Assembly (NCBI RefSeq): GCF_016758255.1
Contig: NZ_QYAD01000001.1
Location: forward strand, 124,001-188,000
Length of the DNA: 64,000 nucleotides
From: Leucobacter chromiireducens subsp. chromiireducens
GTDB taxonomy: Bacteria > Actinomycetota > Actinomycetes > Actinomycetales > Microbacteriaceae
Direction of reading: 5' to 3'
Part shown: positions 36,310 through 46,200 of the stretch, piece by piece
Layout of the letters: each line of letters begins with the position of its first letter
How positions within the stretch are numbered: position 1 is the first letter of the stretch
Position numbers and translations under genes: made by a program
Notes under the pieces: model-generated
What the model was told of the DNA's origin: nothing
The model's database searches: none
The model's input: the letters and a program-made list of their open reading frames with translations, nothing else

Positions 36310-37734
36310 CTACCCGTGAGTCGCGGGCGCAGCTGGCGAGGCGGCGGTGAGCTGGGCGGCAAGCTGCAGCAGTACTTCCTCAGAGCCGGCGCGGCCGATC
36401 AGCTGCACGCCGAACGAGTGCCCCGCGGGTGTGGTGAGGATGGGGACCGCGATTGCCGGCAGCCCCGCCACATTGACCATCGAGGTGAAGGGGGCCCACT
36501 CGCACTGCAGGCGGTAGTCGTCGTCGGGGTGCAGCGCGGTGAACGCGCCGATCCTCGGGGGTGCCATGGCAAGCCCCGGCGTGAGCACAATGTCGTACGT
36601 CCCCCACTGCGCACGCGCATCGGCGGCGAACGCGCGGAGCCGGCTGCCTGCCGCGAGGTGATCCTCGCGCGGGCGGGCGAGTGCGCGTTCGCGGAAGAGT
36701 TTTGTGAGGGGCATCAGCCGCTCGTCGGCGCCGGGCGCGAGTTCAAGGAGCGAGAGGCCGGCCGTCCACCCCGCGCTGAACGCGTGCGGGTAGTGGGGGT
36801 CGTAGCGGATGTCTGCGTCCTCGACCCGATGGCCGAGCCCTACGAGCAGCTCCGCCGCGCGGGCGTGCGCTGCGCGCGCCTCCGGGGCAAGGGGCACGGC
36901 GTGCGCGGACTCGAACGGAGAATCACCCGAGAAGCCGATCCGCAGCCCGCGCAGCTCCTCCGACCGCGCGACTGCGGCGACCGCCGGTTCGCCGGGGGCG
37001 CCCCGCATGGCGTCGAACAGGAGGGCCGCGTCGCTCACGGTGCGGGCGAGTGGCCCGCTCACCGTTAGGCGTGGCGCGCCGAACTCGTCGAGCGGGCCCC
37101 GCAGGAGGTCGGTGGGGACGGCGCCCAGTCCGGGCTTCAGGCCGATGATCCCGCAGGCGAGCGCCGGGATCCGAATTGAGCCGCCGCCGTCGCTTCCTGG
37201 AGCTACAGGAAGGAGGCCTGCCGCGACCGCCGCCGCGCTGCCGCCTGACGAGCCGCCCGCGGTTCGCTCGCGGTCAAGCGGATTCCGGGCGGGAGGCGCG
37301 ATGTGGTTCTCGGAGTAGCCCGTGAGGCCAAACTCGGGCACCTGCGTCTTTCCGAGCGCGAGGGCGCCCGCGCGGCGCAGCACCCCGACCCCGGGGCTAT
37401 CTGCAGCCGCCTGCGCGTGCGGCACGGCCGCGCTGCCGTGTGTGGTGGGAAGGCCCGCCACATCGGTGAGGTCCTTGTGGGCGAGCGGGAGTCCATGCAG
37501 GGCGGGAAGCGCGTGCCGCTCGTCTCGCGGGGTGTGCGCCCAGCGCTCGTCGGCGGCCGCGGCATCGCTGAGCGCGTGCTCCGCGGCGAGTGACACGAAT
37601 GCGCCGAGCGCTGTGGCGCCCTCGATCCGTGCGAGTGCGGCGCTCGTGGCCTCGCGCGCTGAGATCTCTCCCGAGCGCACTGCCGCACGAAGCTCGAGTG
37701 CGGTGGCTGGCAGATCGGGTGCGGGGGTGCTCAC
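36310..37734 (-). CDS. Amidase signature family enzyme
   Basis: The 474-residue product shows the Lys-cisSer-Ser triad of the amidase signature family: K87 (LAHKDL), the GGSSGGSAAAVAAG motif (about 160-173) and S186 (SDGGGSIRIP). These enzymes hydrolyse carboxamides; the substrate is not evident and GatA is unlikely because gatB/gatC are absent and the C-terminal half differs. GTG start; a GGAGGA sequence lies immediately before it with unusually short spacing. It may be cotranscribed from the exported-protein pair upstream (21-base gap). Confidence 0.88.
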   Translation of the reverse strand: MSTPAPDLPATALELRAAVRSGEISAREATSAALARIEGATALGAFVSLAAEHALSDAAAADERWAHTPRDERHALPALHGLPLAHKDLTDVAGLPTTHGSAAVPHAQAAADSPGVGVLRRAGALALGKTQVPEFGLTGYSENHIAPPARNPLDRERTAGGSSGGSAAAVAAGLLPVAPGSDGGGSIRIPALACGIIGLKPGLGAVPTDLLRGPLDEFGAPRLTVSGPLARTVSDAALLFDAMRGAPGEPAVAAVARSEELRGLRIGFSGDSPFESAHAVPLAPEARAAHARAAELLVGLGHRVEDADIRYDPHYPHAFSAGWTAGLSLLELAPGADERLMPLTKLFRERALARPREDHLAAGSRLRAFAADARAQWGTYDIVLTPGLAMAPPRIGAFTALHPDDDYRLQCEWAPFTSMVNVAGLPAIAVPILTTPAGHSFGVQLIGRAGSEEVLLQLAAQLTAASPAAPATHG

Positions 37735-37755
37735 TCCTCCACCCTACGCTCGGGG

Positions 37756-38289
37756 CTATTCCGTGGGCCCGGGCGCCTCGGTGTCGTCTTGAGGGAACAT
37801 GGCCTCCCAGTAGGCATCGAATTCAGCTTCGGTTGCAAAGTAGCGAAGCTTGTGGCGGTAGCCGCCCGCGTCGGACGGGGAGCGCTGCGCCCAGAGAATG
37901 TAGTACCAGTCTTCGTCGGCGGCGTGGGTGCCGCAGCTGAAGCCTTCCTGGCGGTTTGGTTCGACGTCAGGCTCGGAGCCCGAGGTACACATGACGCCCC
38001 CGCCGTCGATGTCGATGATGCCCGTCTGCAGCTCGCCCGCCTCTGTGTCGGCCGCGTAGAAGAAGCCGTCATCGGGAGTGCGCTCGAGCAGCATGAGTGA
38101 CTCGGGTACCGCCGGGTCGGCATCGCCGAACTGGCGCTCGACGAGGTTCGTGCGCGCGGTCTCCCATTCGTCGGGCTGCACCGACCAGCTGCCGCTCGCG
38201 TTCAGCGGGAAGAGTGTGGCAAGTGTCACCGCGCCGGCGATCGCGGCGACCATAGCCAGGGTGGGGGCGACGCGGCGGTGGGTGCTCAT
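37756..38289 (-). CDS. Exported/anchored protein of unknown function, tandem paralog A
   Basis: The 177-residue product has an N-terminal hydrophobic segment (VAPTLAMVAAIAGAVTLATLFP), then a soluble domain with PESLMLLERTPDDGFFYAA, GVMCTSG, FSCGTHAA, WYYILWAQ, RHKLRYFATEAEFDAYWEA. The same pattern recurs in the upstream gene (PESITLLERTPGDGFFFAA, GVQCTAP, GCATWAG, FRHELLTFPSEEALDAY), so the pair arose by duplication. Two cysteines are conserved and could form a disulfide outside the cell. I do not recognise the family. Confidence 0.75.
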   Translation of the reverse strand: MSTHRRVAPTLAMVAAIAGAVTLATLFPLNASGSWSVQPDEWETARTNLVERQFGDADPAVPESLMLLERTPDDGFFYAADTEAGELQTGIIDIDGGGVMCTSGSEPDVEPNRQEGFSCGTHAADEDWYYILWAQRSPSDAGGYRHKLRYFATEAEFDAYWEAMFPQDDTEAPGPTE

Positions 38290-38345
38290 GCACTCAGCCT
38301 AGGGGTTCGCGGGAGCGCGCTTCTTCCCTCGCGCGAGTGGCGCCG

Positions 38346-38885
38346 CTACGCCCCGGGAAGCGGCGCGATCACTGGCCTGGGGAGCCCGGGATGGCTGCCC
38401 AGGTAGGCGTCGAGCGCCTCCTCGCTGGGAAACGTGAGGAGCTCGTGCCGGAAGCCGTTCGCCGAGGTGGGGTCGGCGGCGGCCCACGTGTACAGGTGCG
38501 GCGCGGTGGGGCCGGCCCACGTGGCGCAGCCCACGCCGTGCGCGCTGGGCGTGGCGTCTGGTGCGGTGCACTGCACGCCCGTGCCGTTGGCTGCCGTGAT
38601 GCCGATCACCGTGCGGCCGGCCTGCGTCACCGCGGCGAAGAAGAAACCGTCCCCAGGGGTGCGCTCAAGCAGCGTGATCGACTCGGGGGTGACGGGATCG
38701 AACTCGGGCAGCGCGGCCCAGCCGGCCACGAGGGCACTCCGCGCAGGCTCCCACTCCGCGGCCGCGCGCGCAGAGGCTGAGAGGTTTGCCGGGAGGATGG
38801 TCGCGACAGCGACCACCGCCGCAATGCCCACGGTCGCGGCGAACGCGGTGGCGACGCGGCGTGGGGAGTAGGACGAAGCGGACAT
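38346..38885 (-). CDS. Exported/anchored protein of unknown function, tandem paralog B
   Basis: The 179-residue product starts MSASSYSPRRVATAFAATVG with a hydrophobic signal/anchor to about residue 35, then an extracellular-type domain of about 140 residues that matches paralog A in order and spacing of motifs, including the two cysteines (VQCT and VGCAT). 56 bases separate the two genes. Upstream (38886-38986) is the divergent zinc-operon promoter. Function unknown. Confidence 0.75.
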   Translation of the reverse strand: MSASSYSPRRVATAFAATVGIAAVVAVATILPANLSASARAAAEWEPARSALVAGWAALPEFDPVTPESITLLERTPGDGFFFAAVTQAGRTVIGITAANGTGVQCTAPDATPSAHGVGCATWAGPTAPHLYTWAAADPTSANGFRHELLTFPSEEALDAYLGSHPGLPRPVIAPLPGA

Positions 38886-38927
38886 GTGCCCAGCTTAGGT
38901 GCGCCGTGGGTGGGTCGCCAGGCGCTG

Positions 38928-38971
38928 TTGCGAATGATTCTCACGAGGGGTTATAGTGATAGTCGTTCTCA
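38928..38971 (+). promoter_or_regulatory. Zinc operon promoter with two Zur/Fur-like boxes
   Basis: TTGCGA (38928-38933) and TATAGT (38952-38957), 18 bases apart, form a promoter. TGCGAATGATTCTCA (38929-38943) and TGATAGTCGTTCTCA (38957-38971) are two 15-bp Fur/Zur-like boxes overlapping the -35 and the -10/start region. Repression by the Fur-family protein at 42.7 kb is expected. Confidence 0.75.
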
Positions 38972-38986
38972 TTTAGAAAGATGCTC

Positions 38987-40144
38987 ATGACGCTTCACTC
39001 CCGCGGCGCTCGCCGCGCACCCCAGCACCTCCTGCGCGCCGGCGCCGCGCTCGCCGCAGTCGCCGCGCTGACGCTTGCCGGTTGCTCCGCCGACCACGGT
39101 GGCGACGCGAGTGCGAACCCGGACGCGCTGCGTGTGGTGGCCACCACCACCCAGCTCACCGACTTTGCGCACGAGATCGGCGGGGAAGACATCGCGCTCA
39201 CGGGTCTGCTCGCACCCGGCGGATCCGCGCATCACTTCGACCCGACGCCCGCAGACCTGCTCGCGCTCGGCCAGGCTGATGTGCTGATCGTCAACGGGGC
39301 CGGCCTCGAGGCGTTCATCGACGACGCGATCGACGCCTCCGGCTTCTCAGGCGAGGTCGTCACCGCGAGCGACGGGATCGACATCGCGGAGGCCACGGCG
39401 ATCACAGCGGAGGGCGAGGCCGAGGCCGCGGGCGCAGAGCCGACGGACCATGCTGACCACGACCATGCGACCGAAGATGCTGCCGCACACGACGAGCACG
39501 ACGATCATGATCACGCCGATCACGATCACGCTGACGAGGCGCACGGCGATGATGAACATGACCACGATCACGGCGCCACGAACCCGCACCTGTGGACCTC
39601 GCCGCGCTACGCCGCACAGATGGCCGCGCACATCGGCACAGAGCTCGCGCGGATCGATCCCGAGCATGCAGCTGACTATCAGACCCGCAGCGCTGCGTAT
39701 GGCGAACAGCTGAGCGCACTCGACGTGTGGGCCGCCGCCCAGTTCGCCGCCGTGCCCGCGCAGGATCGCGTGCTCGTCACCGGGCACGATTCGCTCCGCT
39801 ACTACCTCCACGACTACAGCATCGCTTTCGCGGGCTCGATCCTGCCGAGCTTCGAGGACAATGCCGAGCCGAGCGCCGCTGATATCGACGCGCTCGTCGC
39901 TCGAATCACCGAACGCCACGTGCCGGCGATCTTCGTTGAGTCGTCAATGAGCCCGAAGCTGGCGCGCACGATTGCGAAGGAGGCGGGTGTCACCGTGGTC
40001 GACGCGGACTCCCTCTACGCCGACTCGCTCGGCGCGCCGGGGAGCGGCGCCGACACGTACGTCACCGCGACCATCCATAACACGCGCCTCATCCTGGAAG
40101 CGTGGGGAGCGAAGGTCGCCCCGCTTCCGAGTACGCTGCAGTGA
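38987..40144 (+). CDS. znuA: Zinc ABC transporter substrate-binding lipoprotein (ZnuA-like)
   Basis: The 385-residue protein has a lipoprotein signal (LTLAGC lipobox, cysteine about 33), a cluster A-I fold with GSAHHFDPTPADL, and a long His/Asp-rich loop at about 153-196 (many DHDH repeats) typical of zinc-specific binding proteins, then NPHLWTSPRYA and DRVLVTGHDSLRYY. The second ATG is used because AGAAAG lies six bases before it; the first ATG two codons earlier directly abuts that site. First gene of a five-gene zinc operon. Confidence 0.93.
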   Translation: MTLHSRGARRAPQHLLRAGAALAAVAALTLAGCSADHGGDASANPDALRVVATTTQLTDFAHEIGGEDIALTGLLAPGGSAHHFDPTPADLLALGQADVLIVNGAGLEAFIDDAIDASGFSGEVVTASDGIDIAEATAITAEGEAEAAGAEPTDHADHDHATEDAAAHDEHDDHDHADHDHADEAHGDDEHDHDHGATNPHLWTSPRYAAQMAAHIGTELARIDPEHAADYQTRSAAYGEQLSALDVWAAAQFAAVPAQDRVLVTGHDSLRYYLHDYSIAFAGSILPSFEDNAEPSAADIDALVARITERHVPAIFVESSMSPKLARTIAKEAGVTVVDADSLYADSLGAPGSGADTYVTATIHNTRLILEAWGAKVAPLPSTLQ

Positions 40145-40929
40145 TGACCGCCGCGCTCACACTCGACCAGGCCGCGTTTGGGTACGCGGGCACCACCCGG
40201 GTAGAGGGACTCACGCTCGCGCTTCCCGAGGGCGCAGCCCTCGCGCTGATCGGGCCGAACGGCTCGGGGAAGTCGACGCTGCTCCGCGGCATTCTCGGGC
40301 TCGCTGAGCGCACCGCGGGCACCGTCCAGGTGCTCGGCACCGCGCCGGATCGCGCCCGCGCCCGCGTGGGTTCGCTGCCGCAGGCGGACACGCGAGACAC
40401 CACGCTCCCCGTCACGCTTCGCCAGGTCGTCACGATGGGGCTGTACCGCTCGCGCGGGGCACTGCGCCCGATCGGCGCGACCGGCCGTGCGGCAGTGACC
40501 GCCGCGCTCACCCGCGTTGGGCTTGCAGAATTTGCCCACCGCCGCTTCGGTGAACTCTCCGGCGGACAGCAGCAGCGCGGCATCCTCGCGCGGGCGCTTG
40601 TCTCCGATCCGCAGCTCTTGCTGCTCGATGAGCCCTTCAACGGTCTCGACCGCGAAAACCGCGAGGTGTTGCTTGCGCTCGTGGCCGAGTTGCGCGCGGA
40701 GGGCCGCACCATCATCGTCTCGACGCATGACCTCGAGATCGCGCGCGAGGCCTGCTCGCACGTGTTGCTCCTCGCGAGCGGGCACGAGCCGAACCAGCCT
40801 GGTCACCCCGCGGGGTACGGGCCGCTCGCCGAGGCGCTCACGCTCGACGCGGTGCAGCACGCCTTCCACGACGCCACCGTTGAGCTCGATCACCACACGG
40901 TCACCACGACGCGGGAAACCGGGGAGTGA
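40144..40929 (+). CDS. znuC: Zinc ABC transporter ATP-binding protein (ZnuC-like)
   Basis: The 261-residue ATPase has Walker A GPNGSGKST, Q-loop (SLPQADTRD), signature LSGGQQQRG, Walker B LLLLDEPFNG and switch STHDLEIA. ATG overlaps the last base of the znuA stop. It energises the two membrane proteins encoded next. A His-containing C-terminal tail (FHDATVELDHH) is present. Confidence 0.94.
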   Translation: MTAALTLDQAAFGYAGTTRVEGLTLALPEGAALALIGPNGSGKSTLLRGILGLAERTAGTVQVLGTAPDRARARVGSLPQADTRDTTLPVTLRQVVTMGLYRSRGALRPIGATGRAAVTAALTRVGLAEFAHRRFGELSGGQQQRGILARALVSDPQLLLLDEPFNGLDRENREVLLALVAELRAEGRTIIVSTHDLEIAREACSHVLLLASGHEPNQPGHPAGYGPLAEALTLDAVQHAFHDATVELDHHTVTTTRETGE

Positions 40930-41864
40930 TGGACGCTGTCCTGACCCAGGCCTTCCTCGCCCACAACCCCGTCGAGGTGTTCGCGCTGCCGTTCATGTGG
41001 CGCGCGCTCGTCACCGTGGTGATCCTCGCGGTCGCCGCGGGCATCGTGGGGCTCTTCATTAGCTTTCGCGAACTTGAATTCGTGAGCGATGGGCTGGTGC
41101 ACGCGGTCTTCCCGGGCCTCGTGATTGGCGCTGCGCTCGGCGGTACGGCCGGCGTGCTCCCGGGCGCCGTGGTGGCCGCGGTGCTTGCCGCTGTGCTGTT
41201 CACCGTGCTCGAGCACCGGGGCGGGGTGACCGCCGACGCTGCGATCGCAGTCGTGCTCACCGGCCTCTTCAGCCTCGGCATTGTGCTCGTCTCCCGGCAG
41301 GAGGGCTACGTCTCGCAGCTCCAGGAGCTGCTCTTTGGCCGACTCCTCACGGTGACCGAATCGCAGCTCTGGCAGATCCTGCTGGTCGCGCTCGCCGCGA
41401 TCCTGGTGGTGCTGCTGACGTGGCGTGCACAGCTCTTCCGCGCGTTCGACGCAGCGGGCGCCGAGGCAGCTGGCTTCCGCCCGCTCGCCGCCGACATCGC
41501 GCTCGGCGTTGCCGTCGCACTGCTCGTGGTTGCAGGTGTGCAGGCGCTCGGCGTACTTATGGTGCTCGCACTCCTCATGATCCCAATGGCCACCGCCCGC
41601 CTCATCACACGCGGCTTCGCGCTGCTCATCCCGCTCGCGATCATCGTGCCGCTCGTCGCGGGCGTGGCTGGCCTGTGGCTGTCGTTCGAGTGGTCGGTCG
41701 GCGCGGGCGCGACGGTGTCGCCCGGCGCGCTCGTCGTGCTGCTGCTGGTCGCGGCCTACGGCGTCGCAGCGCTCGTGCGCTGGGCGCGGAGCCGGGCCGC
41801 AGCGGGCCGGATCCCGCTCGAGAAACAACAACCAGCAGATCGGGATCAGGGGGTGCGCGCATGA
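40929..41864 (+). CDS. Metal ABC transporter permease 1 (ZnuB family)
   Basis: The 311-residue product has eight or nine hydrophobic helices and ABC-3 family motifs (LEFVSDGLVHAVFPGLVIGAALGG, QEGYVSQLQELLFGRLL). It begins with ATG overlapping the znuC stop; an in-frame GTG just before is possible. With permease 2 it likely forms a heterodimer rather than the usual ZnuB homodimer. Confidence 0.9.
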   Translation: MDAVLTQAFLAHNPVEVFALPFMWRALVTVVILAVAAGIVGLFISFRELEFVSDGLVHAVFPGLVIGAALGGTAGVLPGAVVAAVLAAVLFTVLEHRGGVTADAAIAVVLTGLFSLGIVLVSRQEGYVSQLQELLFGRLLTVTESQLWQILLVALAAILVVLLTWRAQLFRAFDAAGAEAAGFRPLAADIALGVAVALLVVAGVQALGVLMVLALLMIPMATARLITRGFALLIPLAIIVPLVAGVAGLWLSFEWSVGAGATVSPGALVVLLLVAAYGVAALVRWARSRAAAGRIPLEKQQPADRDQGVRA

Positions 41865-42718
41865 GCTACTTCGCCCTCGCCGCCCTTGAACTCACGCTCC
41901 TCGGCCTCCTCGCCGGCCTCGCCGGGGCGCTCATCGTGCTGCGCCGGCGCTCGTTCTTCGCGGTTGCGCTGAGCCACGCCACGTTCCCAGGCGGCGTCGT
42001 GTTCGCGATCGCGGGCTGGAACCTGCTGCTCGGGCAGGCGCTCTTCGCGCTCGTGCTCGTGCTGCTCATGACGCTGCTCGGCCGGCTGCCCGGACAGGGA
42101 CGGCAGGTGACGAGCGGCGTGGTGCTGTCGTTCGGGTTCGCGCTCGGCACGCTGCTCACCAGCCTGAACCCCGGGCTCGGCATTCCGGTTGAGGCGCTGC
42201 TGGTCGGCTCGCCGCTCAGTGTGTCGGTGGGCGACGTGATCGCCACCGCGGCCGTGCTCGTCGCGGTGGCCGCCGTGCTCGCGCTCACGGGCCGCCGGAT
42301 TCTGTTCCACACCTTCGACCCCGTTGGCTTCACCGCGGCCGGGTTCCGCGCGTGGCCGATCGAGCTCGCCGTGACGGGCGTCATCGCTGCGGCGGTTGTG
42401 GTGGCGATGCCCGCGGTGGGCGCCATTCTCGGTGTCGCCGTGCTCATCGGACCCGCCGCCGCAGCACGGGCGCTCACGGACCGGATTGGCTGGATCCCAC
42501 CCCTCGCCGCACTCATCGGGGTTGCGGGCGGCTTGGCCGGCCTGTGGGTGTCCCGCGAGCTCGGCATTGCAGCGGGCGGTGCCGTGGGGCTCGCCATTAC
42601 CGCGCTCTTCCTTGTCGCGGTGCTGGTGCGGAGCGTACGCGCTGCGGCGGCCTCACGACGCGAGCGGGCCAAGCGAACCGACCACGCGGGCGAGAAGTTC
42701 GCTACGGTGGGGGCGTGA
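41861..42718 (+). CDS. Metal ABC transporter permease 2 (ZnuB family)
   Basis: The 285-residue product is another ABC-3 permease: MSYFALAALELTLLGLLAGL, SHATFPGGVVFAIAG, NPGLGIPVEALLVGSPL, HTFDPVGFTAAGF. ATG overlaps the permease 1 stop by 4 bases (ATGA). Most of its length is hydrophobic helices. It is related to, but diverged from, permease 1. The open frame upstream of this ATG is permease 1 in another frame. Confidence 0.9.
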   Translation: MSYFALAALELTLLGLLAGLAGALIVLRRRSFFAVALSHATFPGGVVFAIAGWNLLLGQALFALVLVLLMTLLGRLPGQGRQVTSGVVLSFGFALGTLLTSLNPGLGIPVEALLVGSPLSVSVGDVIATAAVLVAVAAVLALTGRRILFHTFDPVGFTAAGFRAWPIELAVTGVIAAAVVVAMPAVGAILGVAVLIGPAAAARALTDRIGWIPPLAALIGVAGGLAGLWVSRELGIAAGGAVGLAITALFLVAVLVRSVRAAAASRRERAKRTDHAGEKFATVGA

Positions 42719-42738
42719 CCGGAACGGAGGTGCGCGAC

Positions 42739-43137
42739 ATGCAGCCCAAGCGCAACACCTGGCAGCGCGAGGCGGTGCGGGCAACGCTCGCCGAAGCGCA
42801 CGGTTTCGTGAGCGCGCAGCAGCTGCACCAGTCGCTGCGCGATTCGGGCTCGACGATCGGGCTCGCCACCGTCTACCGCAACCTCGCTGGGCTCGTGGAG
42901 ACGGGCGAGGCCGACTCGCTGCAGTCGCCCGAGGGCGAGAACCTGTTCCGCTCCTGCGCCACGCAGGGGCACCACCACCACCTCATCTGCCGCAGCTGCG
43001 GTGACACCCGCGAGCTCTCGGCCACTGTGGTCGAGGAGTGGACGAAGCGGGTGGGCGCCGAGCACGGCTTCACCGAGATTGAGCACGTCGTCGACCTCTT
43101 TGGCCTCTGCGAGCGCTGCCGCGCCGCTGGGAAGTAG
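42739..43137 (+). CDS. zur: Fur-family metal-responsive repressor, Zur-like
   Basis: The 132-residue protein has an N-terminal winged helix (TWQREAVRATLAEAHGFVSAQQLHQ; ATVYRNLAGLVETGEAD) and the Fur metal sites: GHHHHLICRSCGDTRE and the second CxxC in FGLCERCRAAGK. The two CxxC pairs form the structural zinc site. Start ATG has GGAGG eight bases upstream; GTG codons at 42715 and 42730 are alternatives. Operon membership with zinc uptake genes and boxes at 38929/38957 favour Zur over Fur. Confidence 0.88.
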   Translation: MQPKRNTWQREAVRATLAEAHGFVSAQQLHQSLRDSGSTIGLATVYRNLAGLVETGEADSLQSPEGENLFRSCATQGHHHHLICRSCGDTRELSATVVEEWTKRVGAEHGFTEIEHVVDLFGLCERCRAAGK

Positions 43138-43146
43138 CGCGGAGAC

Positions 43147-43185
43147 ACCGCGGGGCGGGCAGGGATTCCCTGCCCGCCCCGCGGT
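43147..43185. terminator. Terminator between zur and RND permease genes
   Basis: A perfect 18-bp stem (ACCGCGGGGCGGGCAGGG) with a 3-base loop lies between convergent genes. Confidence 0.85.
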
Positions 43186-43216
43186 CGTTCCCCCGGCGAG
43201 CGCCGGGGGCTGAGCC

Positions 43217-46200
43217 CTATTCGGTGGGTCCGGTGGGCTCGGTGAACTCCGTCGGCTCCTCCGGAGTGCGGCCTCGCTTCGCGGCGCGTTCGGCTCGGCG
43301 AGCGCTCTTCGCGTCACGCTTCGCCGCCTTCGCCTGGGCCCGCGCCTCGCGCTTGTCTGCGGCGAAGCTCTCCTGCGCCTCGCGCGCCTCGTCTGCCTCG
43401 CTCGCGATCGTTGCGGGGTCGATGCCCGCGAGCTTCGCCTCACGGCGGTCACGACGCACCTCACGCTTCGCGAGCTTCTTCTCGCGGCGGCGCTCCACCA
43501 GCGTGTAGAGGATCGGCACCAGGATCAGTGTGAGCAGCGTCGAGGAGACCAGTCCGCCGATCACCACAATGGCGAGCGGCTTCGAGATGAACACGCCGCC
43601 GCCCGTGAGGCCGAGCGACATCGGGATCAGCGCGAAGATCGTCGCCGCGGCCGTCATGAGGATCGGGCGCAGGCGGAGGCGCGTCCCGTGCTCCACGGCC
43701 TCGTCGAGGCTCGCGCCGGCCTCACGGAGTCGGTTCACGAGGTCCATGAGCACGATTGCGTTCGTCACCACGATGCCGATCAGCATCAGCAGACCGATGA
43801 GCGCGGGGAGGCCGAGCGGAGTGCCCGTGATGAGCAGCCCGAGGATCGCGCCGGTCGCCGCGAACGGGATCGACACGAGCAGCACGAACGGTCCGCGGAA
43901 GCTGCGGAACGTGGCCACCATGACGAGCAGCACGAGCATGATCGCGCCGAGCATCGCGGCACCCAGCTGCGTGAAGGCCTCATCCTGCTCGGCGCTCACG
44001 CCACCGAGTTCGAAGCTCACGCCCGCGGGCAGCTCAGTCTTCGCAATCGCGCGGTCGATCGCCGCGGTGGCCGCGTCGAGCTGCCCCTTCTTCGGGTCGA
44101 CCGTCAGGGTGACCTGGCGCTCGCCGTCGGCACGGGTGATCACGGGTGCCGTGAGCTCCTCGGTCACCGTTGCGATCGCGCTGAGCGGCAGCGACGTGCC
44201 GGTGACCTCGGTCGCGGCCTTCTGTTCGGCCTCGGCGGCCTGCTGCTCGGCGAGCTGCGTGGCCGCCTGCTCGCGGGCCTCGCGAAGGCTGACGAGCTGC
44301 TGGTCCATGCCCTCGATGCCGCTCTGTGCACCGGCGATCGCGCCCTGGATGGCGGCCAGCTGCTCCGCGCGCTCCTGCTGGGCGCGCACGGCGGCGTCCT
44401 CTCCCGGGGTGCGGGGCTTCTCGGGCACGATGGGCGCGGCGGAGAGCTGCGCGAGCTGCGCGTTCAGCTCACCCAGCTGCGCAACGAGCTCGCCGCGCTG
44501 GGCTGCAGCCTCGTTGATCTGGGTGGTGAGCTCGGCATCCGCCTTGAGTCGCGCATCCTCGGCCTCGGCCTCGGCCTTCTCCTGCAGCGCATCAGCCGCG
44601 GCCTTCTGCGCCTGCGCGGTCTGCTGGGGCGTGACGGGCAGCTTGATCTCGCCGACCTTCTCTGCAGTGCGCTCAGCCCCCGGGGTGCGCACGACGATGT
44701 CGCGCTCGCGCCCCTCGAGCATGATCTGGCCAACGCGCTGGCCCTCCAGCGCCTCCTGCACGGCACGTGCCACCGATGCGGGATCGAAGCCCAGCTGTGC
44801 GGCCTTCGCCTCGTCGAGCGCGACGCGCACGATTGGCTGCTCGCCCGCGAGCTCGCTGCGCACGGACTGCACGCCGCGCTCGCCCGAAAGCTGCTTCTCC
44901 AGCAGATCGCTGGCCGCGCGGAGCGCCGCCGGGTCGTTGCCGCGGATCTGCAGGGCAATGCCGGAGCCGCCGGAGCCACCCACGAACGCGTCCTGGGTGA
45001 GCACCTGCACCTCGCCCACGTCCGCGAGCTTCTCCATGGCCGCCTGCGCGGCGTCGCTCACCGCCTGTGCGTCTGCACCGTCCGCGAGCTGCACGTCGTA
45101 GGAGATCGTTGCGGGGCCATTCGCCTGGCCCACCGGGATCGACGTCATGACATCGCGCACACCGTCGAGCTTGCCGAGGGCCTGATCGACCGGCTCGGCT
45201 GCGGCGACGAGATCGCCATCCTCCGAGGTTGGCGGGGTCTGGACGAGCTGGAGGCTCTCGTTGCCCGAGGAACCGAGGAAGTCGGTGGGGATCATCGTGC
45301 TCATCGCGAGCGTGCCCACCAGGATGAGGCTCGAGGCAACGAGCGTGATCGCCGGGTGGCGGCGGGTGGCGCCGAGCGCGGGCATGATCGCGCGCTGCAG
45401 CCGATCCGGCGCGGTGTGAATCTCGTCAAGATCGGAGGCGTGCCCGTCGACCGCGTCAGCGCGCACACCGGTTTGCCCCTGCGCCGCGTGCACGGTTGCG
45501 GGAAGCGCGGTGGTCGGGGCCTCGCTTGCCGGCAGCTCCGGGAGCTCTGGCAGCACGGCGGTGTCGTCGGCAGGCGTTCCAGCCACAGACTCGACCGACG
45601 CTGCTGCCTTCGCGGCCCGCCGCTCCTTGCCACGCATGAACCAGAAGGCGAGCACGGGCACGATGGTGAGCGCTACGAAGAGCGACGCGAGCAGTGCAAT
45701 TGTCACCGTGATGGCGAAGGGGCGGAACAGCTGGCCCGCCATGCCCGAGACGAACGCGATGGGCAGGAAGACCGCCACTGTGGTGAGCGTCGACGCCGTG
45801 ATGGCGCCCGCAACCTGCTTCACCGAGGCCACTACGCCCTCGATGGTCAGCTGGCCCGAGCCGCGCCGACGCGAAATGTTCTCGATCACCACGATCGAGT
45901 CGTCGACCACACGCCCGATCGCAATGGTGAGCGCACCCAGGGTGAGGATGTTCAGGGTGTTGCCGCTCCACCACAGCCCAATGAGGGTGATGAGCAGCGA
46001 GAGCGGGATCGAGACCGCGGCGATCAGCGTCGAGCGCCACGAGCCGAGGAACGCGAGGATGACGAGCACGGCGAAGAGCAGGCCGAGCCCACCCTCAACC
46101 GAAAGGTCGTGGATCGACTGCTCGATGAAGGGAGCCTGGTCGAAGATGGTCACGAACTCGGCGTGCAGGCCCGGGGCCAGCCGCTCGAGCTCAGCGTTCA

